A DNA stretch of 64,000 nt from Lasiodiplodia sp. COLG20 (GCA_009801085.1 VNWV01000004.1:620001-684000), one strand, 5' to 3'. Shown: positions 46,301 to 59,300, counted from the first letter of the stretch. Numbers and translations: made by a program. The notes: generated by a model not told the origin, from the sequence alone.

Positions 46301-48202
46301 GATCGCTACCTCTACAAGGAAAAGCGTGAATCGGAGAATTGGGACTTTGGACGTGTACTCAACAGCTCCCTGGACATTCTGAGTCTTGACCTCTCTCTCG
46401 AACCCAAAGGAAGGGTTTTCGATGTTCCAAAACACGCCTCAAACCAAGGTACCAGCCCGTCAGCACCACACTTGGATAAACCTCCTCAATCGAACGGCCA
46501 TATCAAGCAGATTCTTGAAACAACAAGGTCGGCTCGAACGGCGAAAAAGAGACTGATCTGGTTGCCAAAGGCAGACAAGGAGACAGCTCTAACATGTTAC
46601 CTTGCATCTCAACAAATGGAACGGGATAACTTGTCGGCATTCTTTGACAGACACGCGTCATACGAAAACTATTTCTCAGATGGCACTTCAGCGGCTTTGA
46701 ATGAATGGGCCACAGAGATACACTTGTCTTATTTCCGCAGAGCAACTTGGGATCCAACGAAAAACGAGACTGCCGAGAAAAAGCAGGGCACCATCCCAGA
46801 ACCAAGTTTCATTCTGGTGGATCCCCCTACCATACCTGGGCGACTGAATCATAGCAACGAAGGAACCAAGATTTTACGCTCAGTCATGAGCTTCCGCTTT
46901 ATTGGAGACTTTTTTGACCGCTACTGGACCTGTCACTTTTTGGAATTTGATCCAGTGAAGATTCAATCCGAGGATGGTTCCGAGACTCTCGACTCGCGCC
47001 TATCTTACTTGGGATCTAAGCTGGTCAAAGAAATGAAAAGTCCCGGGAGACAGAAGCAACCATGGCAGCAACGAAAAGTCCTTGAGCTTCTACTGCTCGA
47101 TTACATGCTGAGGGAAGTCCATTCCAGCACGGAATCATTACTCAACTGGGTCCGCAGTGTCATACTTGAGAGGAACGTTGTTATGGATGATGGAGTAAAT
47201 ATGGTTCCGATTCTGCAAGTTCCATTCGGTGTCCGAGCAACGGATCCTCCAAGCCCCATGGCAGAAGCACTCCAGGCTGGTGTTCACTCTCCACTGGGGA
47301 ATGGAAGCGATGGGTACTTCTCTATCGTTGAGCGCTGGAGATTTTTCGAGCAGGTTTTGCAGGCCATGGAAGAAAATCTAAGCACAAATCTGGAGACCAT
47401 CGCTTTCTGGAGCAGCCGCGAGAAAGACAGGGAGCCGGAAAGGCCTCGATGGACTCAGAATGATGAGATGACGTATCGGCAAGTCATTAATAAACTGCAC
47501 GTCATGAATCAAAGAAAGATACGGGACCTAGGATCCCTGAAGGGAGCAATTGGGGCTTTCCGAGAGTCCCTTACCGGAAAACTGGACATTATGCGCTCTG
47601 ACCTGGAGTATCAGGGCTCAGAAAACATCAATCTTTTCACCTATGTCACCGTCGTATTCCTGCCACTGGGTTTCGCAACAGGAGTCTTCAGCATGTCCGA
47701 CGCCCCAAAACACTCGGTTCTGGTGAACATGATCAAAGTTTCACTCGTGGCCCTGGCTATCACCCTGTTTGCTTTGTCGAATGCAAAGACAACTGGGACG
47801 ACAGTTGTGCAACCAATCATATTGATTCTCCGGTCCATCAACAACCGAATCCTCTCTCCGTTGCTTCAGCCATTTTGCGTCCTCGGTAACCTCCTACTGG
47901 CTTTCGGATTAATCCTAGAGTTCGTGGTTAAATCCTTATTCCACTTGTTCGTGGGAATTCCTTTGACCAAGCTACTTGATCGATGGGGCAAATCTGTGGT
48001 GAAGAGTTGGAACCCGGAATCCATGAAAGCAACTTATCAAACAGTTGTGGAGTTCAACAGGCTGGTAGTCAGTAAGAGGGTGCCTTTAGATGCTAGGAAA
48101 ATGGCGCAATCGATGTATGATGATGTCAAGAAAGAGAAGGAAGAAAAGAAAAAGGCTAAAGAGAAAAAGGAGGATCCAGAAATCGGAGACGTCGGTAATT
48201 GA
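43315..48202 (+). CDS. Large protein with CorA-like membrane C-terminus
   Basis: Two exons, 43315-44765 and 44818-48202 (GTGAGT, branch GCTAAC, GTTAG), giving 1611 residues. The first in-frame ATG is at 43315; the frame is open further upstream but has no ATG there. The N-terminal 1350 residues show no domain I can name; they include a Cys cluster (CNCVDESDWTCPRC near 540). Near 1420-1440 the sequence INLFTYVTVVFLPLGFATGVFSM matches the first helix of fungal CorA-like proteins, with GVFSM where true magnesium channels have GMN. A second helix (VSLVALAITLFAL) and further hydrophobic stretches follow, then a lysine/glutamate tail. The loss of GMN argues against a working Mg2+ channel. Such proteins are common but uncharacterised in filamentous fungi. 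Confidence 0.75.
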
Positions 48203-49530
48203 CATGGAACTATTTACTGATCGTCAATGATTTGTTCTGTGTACCGGTGAGTCTTGACTCATATCTGTTATTGTGTACCTCTGAGAGGAGAGGGGTGCAT
48301 CTGGTCTTGCCAATGACAGGACTGGAATCTATCGGGTTGGGTGTGTGCTCCAGAAAATGGCCTACTATGGCGTTGGAAAGTGATTCCAGATCGTTTCAGT
48401 TTGAAATCTAAGTCATATCTTGCTATCGTTTCCGTACTTTCGGTCTCATGCTGGTCTTGTAAATTTCTATTTGAATATTCTTATTCATTGAGTATCTAAT
48501 TGGGTTCTGCCAGAGCACCTAACTACAATGGCTGAGCATTCACACACTGCATGTCTGGCGTAGATTGAACACCTTAATGCATTTGTAGCTGCATAAGCAA
48601 GGCCAAATCCTCGGCGCATTTCGTTTTTCCCGATTCACGAGCCGTCCCGATCTTGGTTACGTCATTTGAAAGTGTTCGTGGCCAAAGCTAAACTCAGGGT
48701 GGGGGCGGAATGGGGACTAATAATAAATATCTCGATACAAGGGGTGTCATGAGTGGGCCAGCAGCCTACCCTGTCAATGGCCTGTGTGGTCCCACAGAAG
48801 GGCAATGAAGCCGATAGCCAGGGCAAAGGCTTGTAGGGCCTTAGAGAATAGCGTAGGTATTCTCCACTTCTTTTCTTTTCCACGATGAAAAAGTACACAG
48901 ATGCATAGTTGAGGCTATCGTCCAGAAGTGCACGTATAAATTTGCATCTGGTATGATCAAAAAATAGATTCACGCTAGTCGTCGGATGCGATGCCCCCCT
49001 GTAGTACTTTCCAATATTTTCGTTTGCAGGATAAGCCAATCAGACCCACGGAACACGACTGGGTGGGCATCTGTCCCGTTTATAGCGCCCCTCCGGTGAC
49101 CGAACCATGCCAGGCTACTGGAGCACCCGCTACCCAAAGGGAAGGTGGCCCTACTAGTGGACCCGGCAGCATGGGTGAGCCTCGCGTCATTGCCCCTGTG
49201 TCGCATGCATCTCTGCCAAGTATCTAGCCTGTCGATAGACACGTTTATCTCATTGCGGAAGAAGATAATGCAGCTCGTACCATCAACCAGGTGCGATAGT
49301 CTGTTCAGCTCAGCTCGCTTCCGCCGTACAGGTCCACGGACATAAACCCTGTACTGCATGCTGCAGCCCCAGAAACACACTCTCAAAGTAGCCTATTAAT
49401 AGGATTCTCTAAACTGTCCCCGGGTCCTAGAATTGAATCTCAATAGTCTCGCCGAATGCTCTAAATACCCTCCCAGCTGGGAAACGCGCCCGGCCGCCCG
49501 CCGACCAGATCTCCCACAACGCATCCCAGT
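48203..49530. other. Intergenic region with MITE-like remnant
   Basis: 1.3 kb without a gene. It contains the repeat remnant at 48909-48960. Nothing else is recognisable. Confidence 0.5.
48909..48960 (+). repeat. MITE-like element, copy 4 (degenerate)
   Basis: GTTGAGGCTATCGTCCAGA at the left and TTTGCATCTGGTATGATC at the right match copies 1 and 2. Flanking similarity to copy 2 continues on both sides (ATAGATTCACGCTAG downstream). Confidence 0.45.
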
Positions 49531-51329
49531 ATGGCGGCCATCTTCGGGAATTACTCGCAAGCAACAACGTGGGAGCCGGAGCCGACGACACGAGGAACAT
49601 TCGGCATTCTCTCATCATGTCTCGTAACGCTGGGCTTGTGTGTCTGGACTGCCGTGCATCTGAACATCCCAGAACACGGCAAATCAGCGAAGCAAAAATA
49701 TCGGAAGCTAGGCTGGATGGGATTCGCGCTGATTGACCCCGAGCTGGTACGTCCCGTCTTTTGTCCTGGGGAGAAGCAACGTGAAGAATCAGATCCGTGG
49801 TAGATGAGATTCTGACATATATCAAGGTCGTCTACACATCATGGCGGCAACGCCAGAACGCCAGTCGGATTCTCCACGAAGCCTGCAAAGCCTTCGGACA
49901 ACCGCTACCCACCCCATGGTACCAGCGGCTCGGATCGTCATTGCTTTCCCTGGTCTGGCACCGACAACAGCGAAGTAAACCAGACGTCGAGGTAAAGCGC
50001 GCAGGATCCCCATCCCGGTCCACGCACTCACCACCACGATCGCCGTGCTAACCATCCAGCAAACAGAGCCAACCCCCCAAACCAACGCGCCACCCATGGA
50101 CAATGACGCACGGCCACTACGTCGCGATGGGCGGGCTAGCCGCCGAATTCACCATCGCCCCCGGCCTCTCCGAGCGGCTCGTCATCACGCCCGACAACTT
50201 CTCCGCCTTCGTCGCGCGGCTGGGTCCCGCCTTCCTGCCCAACATCTCCGAAGACGAGATCGCAGACAAGAGCAAAGCGAACGGGCTGGCCAAGACGATC
50301 GTGTGCATCCAGGCCCTCTGGTTCGGCGTGCAGTGCTTCACGCGCTGGTCGCAGGCGCTGACGATATCCCTGCTCGAGCTCAACACGCTCGGCCACACGT
50401 ACTCGGCGCTGGCCATGTACCTGCTGTGGTGGTACAAGCCGCTCGACGTTTCCGAGTCCACCGTCATCGACGACGAGAACTTCCGCGAACTCGCTGCGGC
50501 GTGGAGCCTCCGAACCGGACCTTTTCGCGGCGAACCGCTGCCCCGGTGGCTCCCGCCGCAGTGTTCTTCTTCTTCAGACGAAGAGGCTACAGGGCCGATA
50601 TCACCGTCCACCCTCTTCTCCAACGACGACCAGGACATCGCCGGCCAGGACACCTTCGACGACGACAACATCCTCACGCCGTCGAAATGGTACTCCGGCT
50701 TCCGCTTCTACGGCTTCTCTTCCAACGGGCAGCAGTTCAAGACGCAATCCTGGCGCGACGAGAAAGACAACTCCCTCTCCCCGCTCTCCCTCGGGCGGCC
50801 GTACCTCGAGATCAGCGCGCAGGAGAGACTCAGGTGGAAGCTGACCGCCCGCCGGTACGCAAAGTCCGCCCGAAACGAGGGCGGCGCATCAACATGCCAG
50901 TCCTCCGACGACGCCGCGTACCGCGAGCCCGTCGTGCGGCAAGTCGACGACTGGTTCGTCAGCAAGTTCTCGATCGTCGAACGCGCCGACGCCGCAATTG
51001 GCATGATTCTCGGCGGCTTCATCTACGGCGGGATACACGCGCTGGCGTGGGACGCGCCGTTCGCGTCCGCGAAAGAACGCGTGCTGTGGCGCATGGCGAG
51101 CGTCGTGGTCATCGCGTTCGGCCCCGTGTACGTCTCGCTGTGGCACCTGGCGCACAAGGGCAAGACGTCGGTCTCGTTTTTCGCGACGGCGTTTTACCGT
51201 TTGCTACTGGCGGCGTACTTGTTCTCGCGGACGTACCTGGTGGTCGAGTGTTTTATTCAGCTCGCACATTTGCCCATGTCGGCGTACTACGCTCCGAATT
51301 GGTCTGCGTACTTCCCGCACTTTTCGTAG
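49531..51329 (+). CDS. Fungal multipass membrane protein, function unknown
   Basis: Three exons: 49531-49746, 49827-49991 and 50067-51329, giving 547 residues. Introns of 80 and 75 nt are GT-AG, and the joints restore ALIDPELVVYTSWRQRQ and the WTMTHGHYVAMGG block. It opens with TRGTFGILSSCLVTLGLC, a membrane segment, followed by AVHLNIPEH. Further likely helices are TIVCIQALWFGVQCFTRW, ELNTLGHTYSALAMYLLWW, GMILGGFIYGGIHALAW, MASVVVIAFGPVYVSLW and FYRLLLAAYLFSRTYLVVE. The ELNTxGHxxxxLxxYxLWWxKPLDV block recurs in many uncharacterised ascomycete membrane proteins. No catalytic motif is visible and I assign no function. The loop at about 310-400 is rich in serine and acidic residues. Confidence 0.78.
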
Positions 51330-51552
51330 AGTAGAAAAACTGTAATTGTGTTAGCAGGGGAGCGGAGAAATATACAACCACGTAGGATCAGCTACGTAGA
51401 AAGAACACACGCCAGGCCAATAGAAACAAGTATCAAAAAGCATAAAACCACACCAAATCTTCATCCTTTCAGCAATATAGTCATTTCATTTCCTAAGAAA
51501 CAGCCGTATAGCGCTCACAAACCCCCACCATCACCACATCCCAAAGTCAAAC

Positions 51553-53565
51553 CTAAACAACCCCCTCAACCTTCCAAACCTTAACCGTCGAATCACCACC
51601 GGTACTCAGCACCTTCTCCGCCCCACCCCCCACCCACGCCACGCCACTAACCCCCTCCTTATGCGCATTGAGCTGCCTAACCCTCTTGCCCGGATTCGCC
51701 ACGCTCCACACAAACACGTTCGTATCCAGACTGCCACTCGCCGCAAACTCCTCGGACTCATTCCACGCGATCGCCGTGATGCGCGCCGTGTGAGCGGACC
51801 AGCGGTCCGTGACGAGCGGCCACTCGGCGTCCTTGCCGGCCTTGGCGTCGTACACCTGGATCTTGCCGCCCGTGTTGCCGACGGCGAGGTAGGAGCCCTT
51901 GGGGGAGAAAGCGAGCGTGGAGATGACGGACGTCGACGCCGTGAGCTCGACGCCGATGTCGCGGAGGGAGGTGCCGTCGAGCTCGTAGACGCGGACGACC
52001 TTGTCCTCGCCGCCGACGGCGACGAGATTGCCCGACGCCGCGATGGACGTGGGCGGGTAGGGCATGGGGCGCGACGAGGCTTCCTTGCCGTCCTTGAAGA
52101 TGGAGACCGAGTAGGGCGACGCGATGAGGACGAGGTCGCCGGCTGTGGCGGCGACGCCCTTGGGCTGGTAGTGGAGTTCCGTCTTGGCGCCCGCGAAGGA
52201 CTTGCTGTTGGAGGAGATCTGGCGCAGCGTGTCGTCCCAGCCGACGCTGTAGACGCGGGGTTCGCCCGAGTCGGAGGAGGGTGAGAAGCCGGCGACGAAG
52301 TTGCTGTGGCTCTCGCCGTCGATGCTCTCGGCGAGGCCGGTGGCGACGTCCCAGGCGCGCACGCGGCCGTCGTAGCTGCCCGTGTAGAAGGTGTTGTCCT
52401 GGATGGTGGCGGCCGTGATGTTCTTCGAGTGGCCGCGGACGACGCGCGTGGGCTTGTCGTTGCCCTCGGCCAGGTAGTTGAGGTTGCCGTCCAGGTCGAC
52501 CGAGATGATGGTGCCGTCGCTGCGGCCGGCCGGCCAGGTCACGCCGACCTGCTGGTCGCCGATGCTGACGACGCCCTCGTCGCCCATGCGCCACGTCTGC
52601 ACGGCCGAGCCCGTCTCGACGTCCCAGATGCGCACCGTCTGGTCGGCGCTGGCCGTCACGAAGCGCTTCGAGTCCTTGTCCCAGGACACGCCGAAGATGC
52701 TGCCCGTGTGCACGCCGTCGCCGATCTGCGTCTTCGCCTCGCCCGTCTTGCCGTCGTACAGCCAGATGCGCTTGTCGGCGCCGACCGTGGCCAGGTGGGT
52801 GCCGTCGGGGCTGAAGGCGGTGCCGAAGATGAAGCGGTTGTGCTGGCCGCGGGCGCTGGTGTTGAACTTGAAGGGGGCGCCGTGGTAGAAGACCATGCTC
52901 GTGTCGTCGCTGCCCGTGGCGGCGCGGAGAGGGCGCTGCTGCCTGATGGACACGGAGTTGATCTGGGACGAGTGGCCCGAGATCTCGCCCACGCTGTTGC
53001 CGCTGTCCCAGGTGATGCAGTGGCCGAAACGCTCCTTGCCCTCGCCGACGGCGATGATGCGCTGCGAGTCGCCGTCCCAGGCCAGGTCATTGATGCGGCC
53101 GGCAATGATGTGGTAGTCGCCTGTGTTGGTCCGTCAGCGGGCTCCTGCTTTCCTGCAGCATCCGTCTGGCATTGTACCCTTTGTTGCACCCTCGCCAACG
53201 CAGTCCCAGACCTTGACTGCACCCGACGCATCTCCGCTGGCCACGTAGAAGCCCGAGGGGGCGAAGCGGGCGACGGTGGTTTGGGCGGTGTGCTCGGTGT
53301 ACTGGCGGCTGACGGCCGGATCGTCGATGGAGCGGACGAAGATGGATTTGCCCGACTGGTGGGCGTGAGCTCAGGGTCCACGGCCGTGGTTAGCGGGGGA
53401 TTGGTACCGCGTAGGCGAGGCGCTCGCCCTTGGAGTCGGACGACAGCTGGGTCGGCTGCCCGCGCGTCGTCGTGGGCGCGGCGGCCCAAATGGCAGCTGC
53501 GGGCAGTGCGGTCAGTACGCGAAGGGAGCACCGTCGGGAACGAGCTTACTAGAGGAGATCGACAT
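51553..53565 (-). CDS. AIP1: Actin-interacting protein 1 (WD40 repeat protein)
   Basis: Four exons on the minus strand: 53565-53550 (only 16 nt), 53496-53408, 53355-53178 and 53120-51553, giving 616 residues. It starts MSISSTAIWAAAPTTTRGQP, the conserved N-terminus of fungal Aip1, and continues SSDSKGERLAYASGKSIF across intron 2. Many WD40 units follow, for example GSYDGRVRAWD, SADQTVRIWD, SGSLDTNVFVWS and the final GGDSTVKVWK. Aip1 forms two seven-blade propellers and works with cofilin to take apart actin filaments. The first exon contributes five and a third codons and is easily missed. The neighbour HIS7 is on the same strand, 587 bases upstream. Confidence 0.93.
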
Positions 53566-54152
53566 GATTGACGCTGTGGGAGAACGAGGGACGTGGAGAG
53601 GAGGGAGTGTTGTTGTCGGAGACGAAACCGGGGGCTACGTAACACGCCCGAGGGGCTGCCACGAGGTGGGCCTCAGCCCTGGTGGGGGTGGCTCATGCGC
53701 GACGCCTATGACGCCACAGCTTGGAACCACACCTAAAGGAAAAATCCAAATCACAACAGCCAGTTGATTCATTCTCAATTGGCAGGTGAGCGGTGAAGAT
53801 AGCATGAAATTGGCCCTAGAGGTGAGGCTGGATATGGTTCAACAATACTCTTTGCGGTGAACGCCAGGATTGATGGGACGGGGGATACCTCTGAGTTTGG
53901 CCTGAAATTCACACGGCAAATGTTGGCGAGCCCATTCCAGCAATGCGAATATTTGAATCAAGAAAAGCAATTACGTATCCAGAAGCTCGACAATCACAAC
54001 CGCGTCGAAGAAACACCGCTGACTCAACGTCGCTGGAGGGGCGAGGAGAAGAAGAGAAAAGACAAGATACGGATCGAGGCCGGATGAAAGGCTGTAAGTA
54101 CTGAAAACAATAATCTATACTGAAAGTTCTGATTTACCATTTCCAAGAAAGT
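53566..54152. other. Intergenic region; AIP1 promoter
   Basis: Between the HIS7 stop and the AIP1 start, both on the minus strand. I see no gene or clear motif. Confidence 0.5.
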
Positions 54153-55890
54153 CTATATCTCATCCTCGAACTGCCTAACAAGCAGCCCCTCCTGCTGCAA
54201 GTGGTCCTTGACCTGCTTCACAGTATACTCGCCGCGGTGGAACATACCAGCCCCCAACGCCGCATCCGTCGGCGTCTTCTTAAACACCTCCGCAAAGTGC
54301 GCCGGGTTGCCGGCACCGCTGCTCGCGATGACCGGAATCTTAACCGCCGCTTTCACGTCGTTAATCAGCTCGAGATCGAAGCCGCTGTTCGAGCCGTCCT
54401 TATCGATGCAGTTAAGTAAAATCTCGCCGGCGCCCATGGCCTCGACGGCCTGGACGAGCTGGCGTACGTCGAAGTCGCGCGCCTCGCGGCCGCCCTTGAC
54501 TGTACACTGGTACCAGCAGTACTCTTCTCCCTTCGGGCCGGGGAAAGCCGTCTTGAGGGTGTGGTGCGGCGTGTCCTCTGGCTTGGCGACGTACACGCGC
54601 TTAGGGTCGACGCTGACGACGACGGCCTGGACGCCGTACGCGCTCGAAATCGTCTCGATGGCCGTGGTGCCGGCCAGGGTCTTGCCGCGGGCGTAGTACT
54701 CCTCGGCCGCCGTGACCGCATCCGATCCGATGCTGACCTTGTCGGCGCCGGACTTAAAGTACAGGGCGGCGACGTCAAGGGCCGAGAAGGTGGTGCCGTC
54801 GGTGTCGACGGTGTCACGGATGCCGCCGCCGATGGTCAGCGGCACGAAGACGGTCTCGGAGGCGCGGCGCAGAATCTCGAGCATGGGCAGGTCCGCGACG
54901 GGGCAGTTGCGGAACGACGTGATGTTTAGAAACGTCACCTCGTCGGCGCCCTGCTCGTAGTACTTGCGCGCCATCTCGACCGGCTTGCCCAGGTTGCGGA
55001 CTTCGCCGCCCGTCGCCGTCGCGTCCTTCTCGCGCACGTCGTACTGGTCGCCCTTGGTGACGACGAGGTCGCCGGCGTCGTTGGTGCGCACGTCGAGGCA
55101 CGCGATGACGCGGCGGGTGAGGCCCTCGCGCGAGGCGGCGGCCGAGGGGATGGCCGGGAGCTGCGTAACGCGCTGCCCGCTGCAGAAGGCCTTGAGCACG
55201 CGCAGGCCGGCGGCGCCGCTCTTCTCCGGGTGGAACTGCGTTAGCAGTACGTTGTCCTTGGCGAGGGCGCCGACGAACTCCTCGTTGCCGTAGCGGGCCG
55301 TGGCCACGGTCCAGCCCTGCGCCTCGAGCTCGCCTGCGACGTAGGGCAGCGCGTACGAGTGAACGTAGTAGTACTTGCTGTCCGGGCGCAGGCCGTAGAC
55401 GCTTTCACTCGTCACGCCGCCGCCCTGCGTCGACGTGTTCGCCGAGTTCCAACCAATGTGCGGCACGCTCTTGTCCGAGTCGTCGAAGCGCTTCAGCGTG
55501 CCCTTGATTAGACCTAGCCCGGGAACCGTGCTGCTCTCCTCCGACCCATCCAGTAGCGCCTGCAGCCCTACGCAGATGCCCATGAACGGCTTGCCCGCCG
55601 CGACGTGTTTCCGAATCGGCTCGACGTAGCCGCCGTTGGCGAATTGAGAGAGGCAGTGTCCGAAGTGGCCGACGCCCGGCATGATCAGGATCTAGGCCGC
55701 CGCCTATTAGTCAGTATATGAGCAATCTGAGAGCGGCTCTGGCGCATTGTGGTGGGCTGTTGTTTACCTCGGCCTTGGGCACATCTTCTGGCGAACGGAT
55801 CCATTCGACGCTGTAGCCGACTTTCTCGATGGCATTGACGAGTGACCGGACGTTGCCGGCCACATAGTCGAGCAGGTGGACGGACGGCAT
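54153..55890 (-). CDS. HIS7: Imidazole glycerol phosphate synthase, bifunctional glutaminase/cyclase
   Basis: Two exons on the minus strand, 55890-55768 and 55691-54153 (GTAAAC, CCTAG), giving 553 residues, the usual length. Residues 1-210 are the glutamine amidotransferase: [33 protein letters not shown] with nucleophile Cys81, and FHPEKSG with the His and Glu of the triad. The cyclase barrel follows: [13 protein letters not shown] with its catalytic-type Asp, [21 protein letters not shown] and [11 protein letters not shown]. It turns PRFAR plus glutamine-derived ammonia into imidazole glycerol phosphate and AICAR in histidine synthesis. Nothing is broken. Confidence 0.95.
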
Positions 55891-56316
55891 GGCTGATAGT
55901 AGTGGTGTTGAGGAGCAATGGCGAGAGATGGGCCTGACTCACTACTTGAAGGCCGTGGGGCACCAGAGCGTCACTTTTTTCTTATCGATAAGCCGCCGAT
56001 CACTTGTAGCTCCCTGGCTCCCACGCCCTTCGTTATGACGCATCGTCGGTTCTCGCCGCTACACGAGGGCGATTGTGACACATAATACCCTACAATCGCC
56101 TCATGTAAGTAGCGAGTAGTGCCTTATCTTTCATGACCTGTCTACTTTTTTTCTTCACTCCAAACAATGCCTTCTGATCACGACTGGCCTTCTTCTCGCG
56201 GTGCTTATTTTCTACATGCCCAAATGATTTGCTATCAGTCTCAGGAAATATGCCCTGATACTCCGTGAAAGAGAGCTATCCACCCACACCATCGTCAAAA
56301 TAGTCCCCTCAACCAC
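55891..56316. other. Intergenic region; HIS7 promoter
   Basis: Between the CHL1 stop and the HIS7 start. No gene or repeat seen. Confidence 0.5.
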
Positions 56317-59300
56317 TCACCCCGTCCTCCCCCCAAAAAACGCTCCCAACTCCCTCCCCACCCCCTCCACCCCCATCCCGTTCCTCAAACTCCCCCTAAT
56401 CCAACCCGGCAACTTCCCCCTAATCCTCCCCCCCTCATACCGCCTATCCACCAACAAAATCGCCGCGTAATCCGCCCGATGCCTAATCGCCCTCCCCACG
56501 CACTGATTGACGGCGCGCATGCACGCGTTCTCGTAAAACTCCCTCGCCGCCGCCTTGCCCGCGTCCGCACTACCACCCTTCTCGCGCACCTTGCGGGCGA
56601 CGTGCCCCATCCGCGCCTTCCACTCGGCTGAGTGCGCGGGCGGGAAGGGCAGCCCGACGACGCCGACGCCCCGCCCCAGCGCGTCGCTGAAGTTGATGCC
56701 TTCGGATAGCGAGCCGCCGACGACGGCGAGGAGGAGGGCGCCGCGGCCGCGGCCGGTCGAGACGGCGGTGGTGTAGGCGGCGAGGACGGTGTCGGTGGTG
56801 GTGGGGTTCTTGTTGGCGTCCGGCGCCGGTGGCGGTGCTGATGATGACGAGGGGGCTTGCGTGGTGCTGCCGGCGGCTTTGCTCTTGGATTCGTGGAAGA
56901 CGGGCTTCACGGCGGCGAGGGCGTCGAACATGTTCTTCGCTTGGGATGATGATGCTGGTGCCGGTGGTGCTGCTGTGCGCCGCCACGCGTCGATGCAGCG
57001 ATCCAGGTACGCGTAGCTGGGGAAGAAGACGACGACGCCGTCCGGGATGCAGGCGACGAAGGACAGCAGGGCGGCGCCGAGGTCGGCGATGGTGGATGCG
57101 GCGTTGCGCTTCTCGAAGGTGAAGTCGAAGGGCGCGCCGCTGGGGCCCGTCGTTACGGGGCAGGCGAGGAGGTTGGAGGGCGGGATGACGTGGCCGCAGG
57201 ACAGGGTCGTGATGCGCGAGGGCGGGAGGTACGAGAGGAGGTAGTCGGAGTAGTCGCTCATCTGTTCGGGGGCTCGTTAGTAGTGGTTTATGAGGGTTGG
57301 AAGTAGGGGACGAGACGGACAGGTGACATGGTTCCGCCGGCGAGGATGACGGCGCGGGCGTCGTCGACGATTTCGCGGAAGTGGTGGGTCGGGTCGAGGA
57401 GCATGTATTTCAGGCAAAGCCCCAGATCGTCGTCGTTTTTGGCGTAGAAGAAGCGGCCTTCGGCGGAGGGGTTGAGGAGCGCGTAGAAGAAGCTCTGGAT
57501 GTGCATTAATACGGGCATGGAAGACTTCGCTTCGCGCCGCTGGGTTAAGCTCCGGGATGCTTCGTCCTTGGACTTCTCCTGCTCTTCTGCATAGACGACG
57601 TATCCGTCAACCTTACGTGCCAGCTTGCTTTCGTCCAGATACCGCAACAGCTTGTAGAGGTTGATCTGGTCCACGCCCTTGCCGGCCATGAGGTCTCCAA
57701 TCTGAACCACACCCTCTTCGTCCGAGGCATGAGCGGCTGTGCCGTGTAGGTACCCAACGAGAGAATCAAGTAATCTGACTGTCTGTGCAACGTAGACTCT
57801 ATTCTTGCCCTTGAGCCGGTTTCGGAACTTCTGAAGGTAGGTAGTCAGTTGGCTCCGAGAGCGTTGCAGCTGAGAAAGGGAGACGGAGACAGAGTAGATC
57901 CCATTGATAGCATCCATGAGGTTGTGGGCTTCGTCAATTATGACAACATGATCCTTCAAGTTGATATCAAGAGCCTCCCGTGCGGTTTTCTGGAGTAGCA
58001 GGGGATATGGCAATGTGACAATCTAATGTCTGGTTAGCATTGGTATCCATTGCAGTACAGCTGGGTGGTTTACCTCGCTCGGTTTGACAGCCGGCCGAGA
58101 AGCATAGTACGGGCAGATACCAAGCTTCTTCCCAATGGCACCAAGGTCTTCGATATCACGGATATCAGCCAGGGCATGATCGCGGAAGTCATTCACAACG
58201 GCCTCCGTCTCCTTTGTTGGTAGAAAAGGGCACTTGTGGTCCGCAGCGGTGCCTGGTTTCTGCAAGTCAAGGCACTTTTCATTGATGAGCGAGGTGCTGC
58301 CGAGCTTCTGGACCTTGGGGTTGATGCATAGGTTCTTTCGGGATCCCAATGTGAGGTGCTTGAAAGCTTCTGCAACTTCGCCATCGGCGTTGGCTTCGGG
58401 TCCGCCGTTTTCCGAGTTTGGTGATACGGCTGGAGGTATTTTGACGCGTCTCAACTCTCCCGAGAATTGGGACAACTGGGAATGGGTCCGAGAACAGTAA
58501 AAGACTTTGAGTTCGTCCACGGCTTCGGCGTCTTCATCTTTGTCGTTCCTGCCGACCGGCATGCCCAGCTTTTTCATGAGGGCTTGGGTTTCGGCTGAGA
58601 ATCCAGAATCAGGGTCTCGGCGAGAACTGCTCTTGTCGGTCGCATCATTGTCACTCTCGTAGTCGTCCAGTAAGAATCGGGCCTCATCATCACCGTCGTC
58701 ATCGGAGTCGGCGGCAGAAGTTTTCTGCAGAGGTCAGTTCGGCGCTGAGAACCATTTGCGGAAGAGCCAACACACCTGTCGCTTGAAACGCGGCTCGCCA
58801 TTTGCATATCTCTCCTTCAGCCTTTTCTCTTTCGCGCGGACTTTCGCAAGTCTTTCTTCCAGGTCTGCGCGTTGTTGCAAAGCAGTGCGTCGCTTCTCCT
58901 CACGAGCGTACTCCAGCATCCATTCCGGCTCGTCATCTTCTCAAGGAATATCAGTCAAAGCCACCAGGAAGAGCCGATGAAGACCCACCGAGATTCTCAG
59001 TAGCAAGGCCATCTTCAAAGGTCCGGCGTTTGTAGTCCCGAAGCCAGGTCAGCGATCCGCATATGAGACTCAGTGATTTGCCCTATCGGCACTGGCGGTC
59101 AGAGGGTGCTTTTGGAAATTGAAATCGAGCTCGGAGAAATGGTGAAGGTGTAATTTTTCAGAATTGACTCGTAGCGAAAGGTGAAATTGTTTGAACTCAC
59201 GAGCGGGTGAGATGCGCCGGGGTTGGACTGGGACCCACCGTTCCTGCATTACTAATCAGCGGGCTGTGTGAGGTGCAGACTCAGAAAGCCTCACCTGTCG

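Noticed and set aside
50045..51334. Open frame of 429 codons overlapping the membrane protein
   Set aside because: Same strand, other frame; arginine-rich without conserved blocks, whereas the overlapping frame has clear membrane helices and family motifs.
52306..53571. Open frame of 421 codons on the plus strand
   Set aside because: Antisense to AIP1, dominated by A/D/G/R/V as expected from a GC-rich shadow frame.
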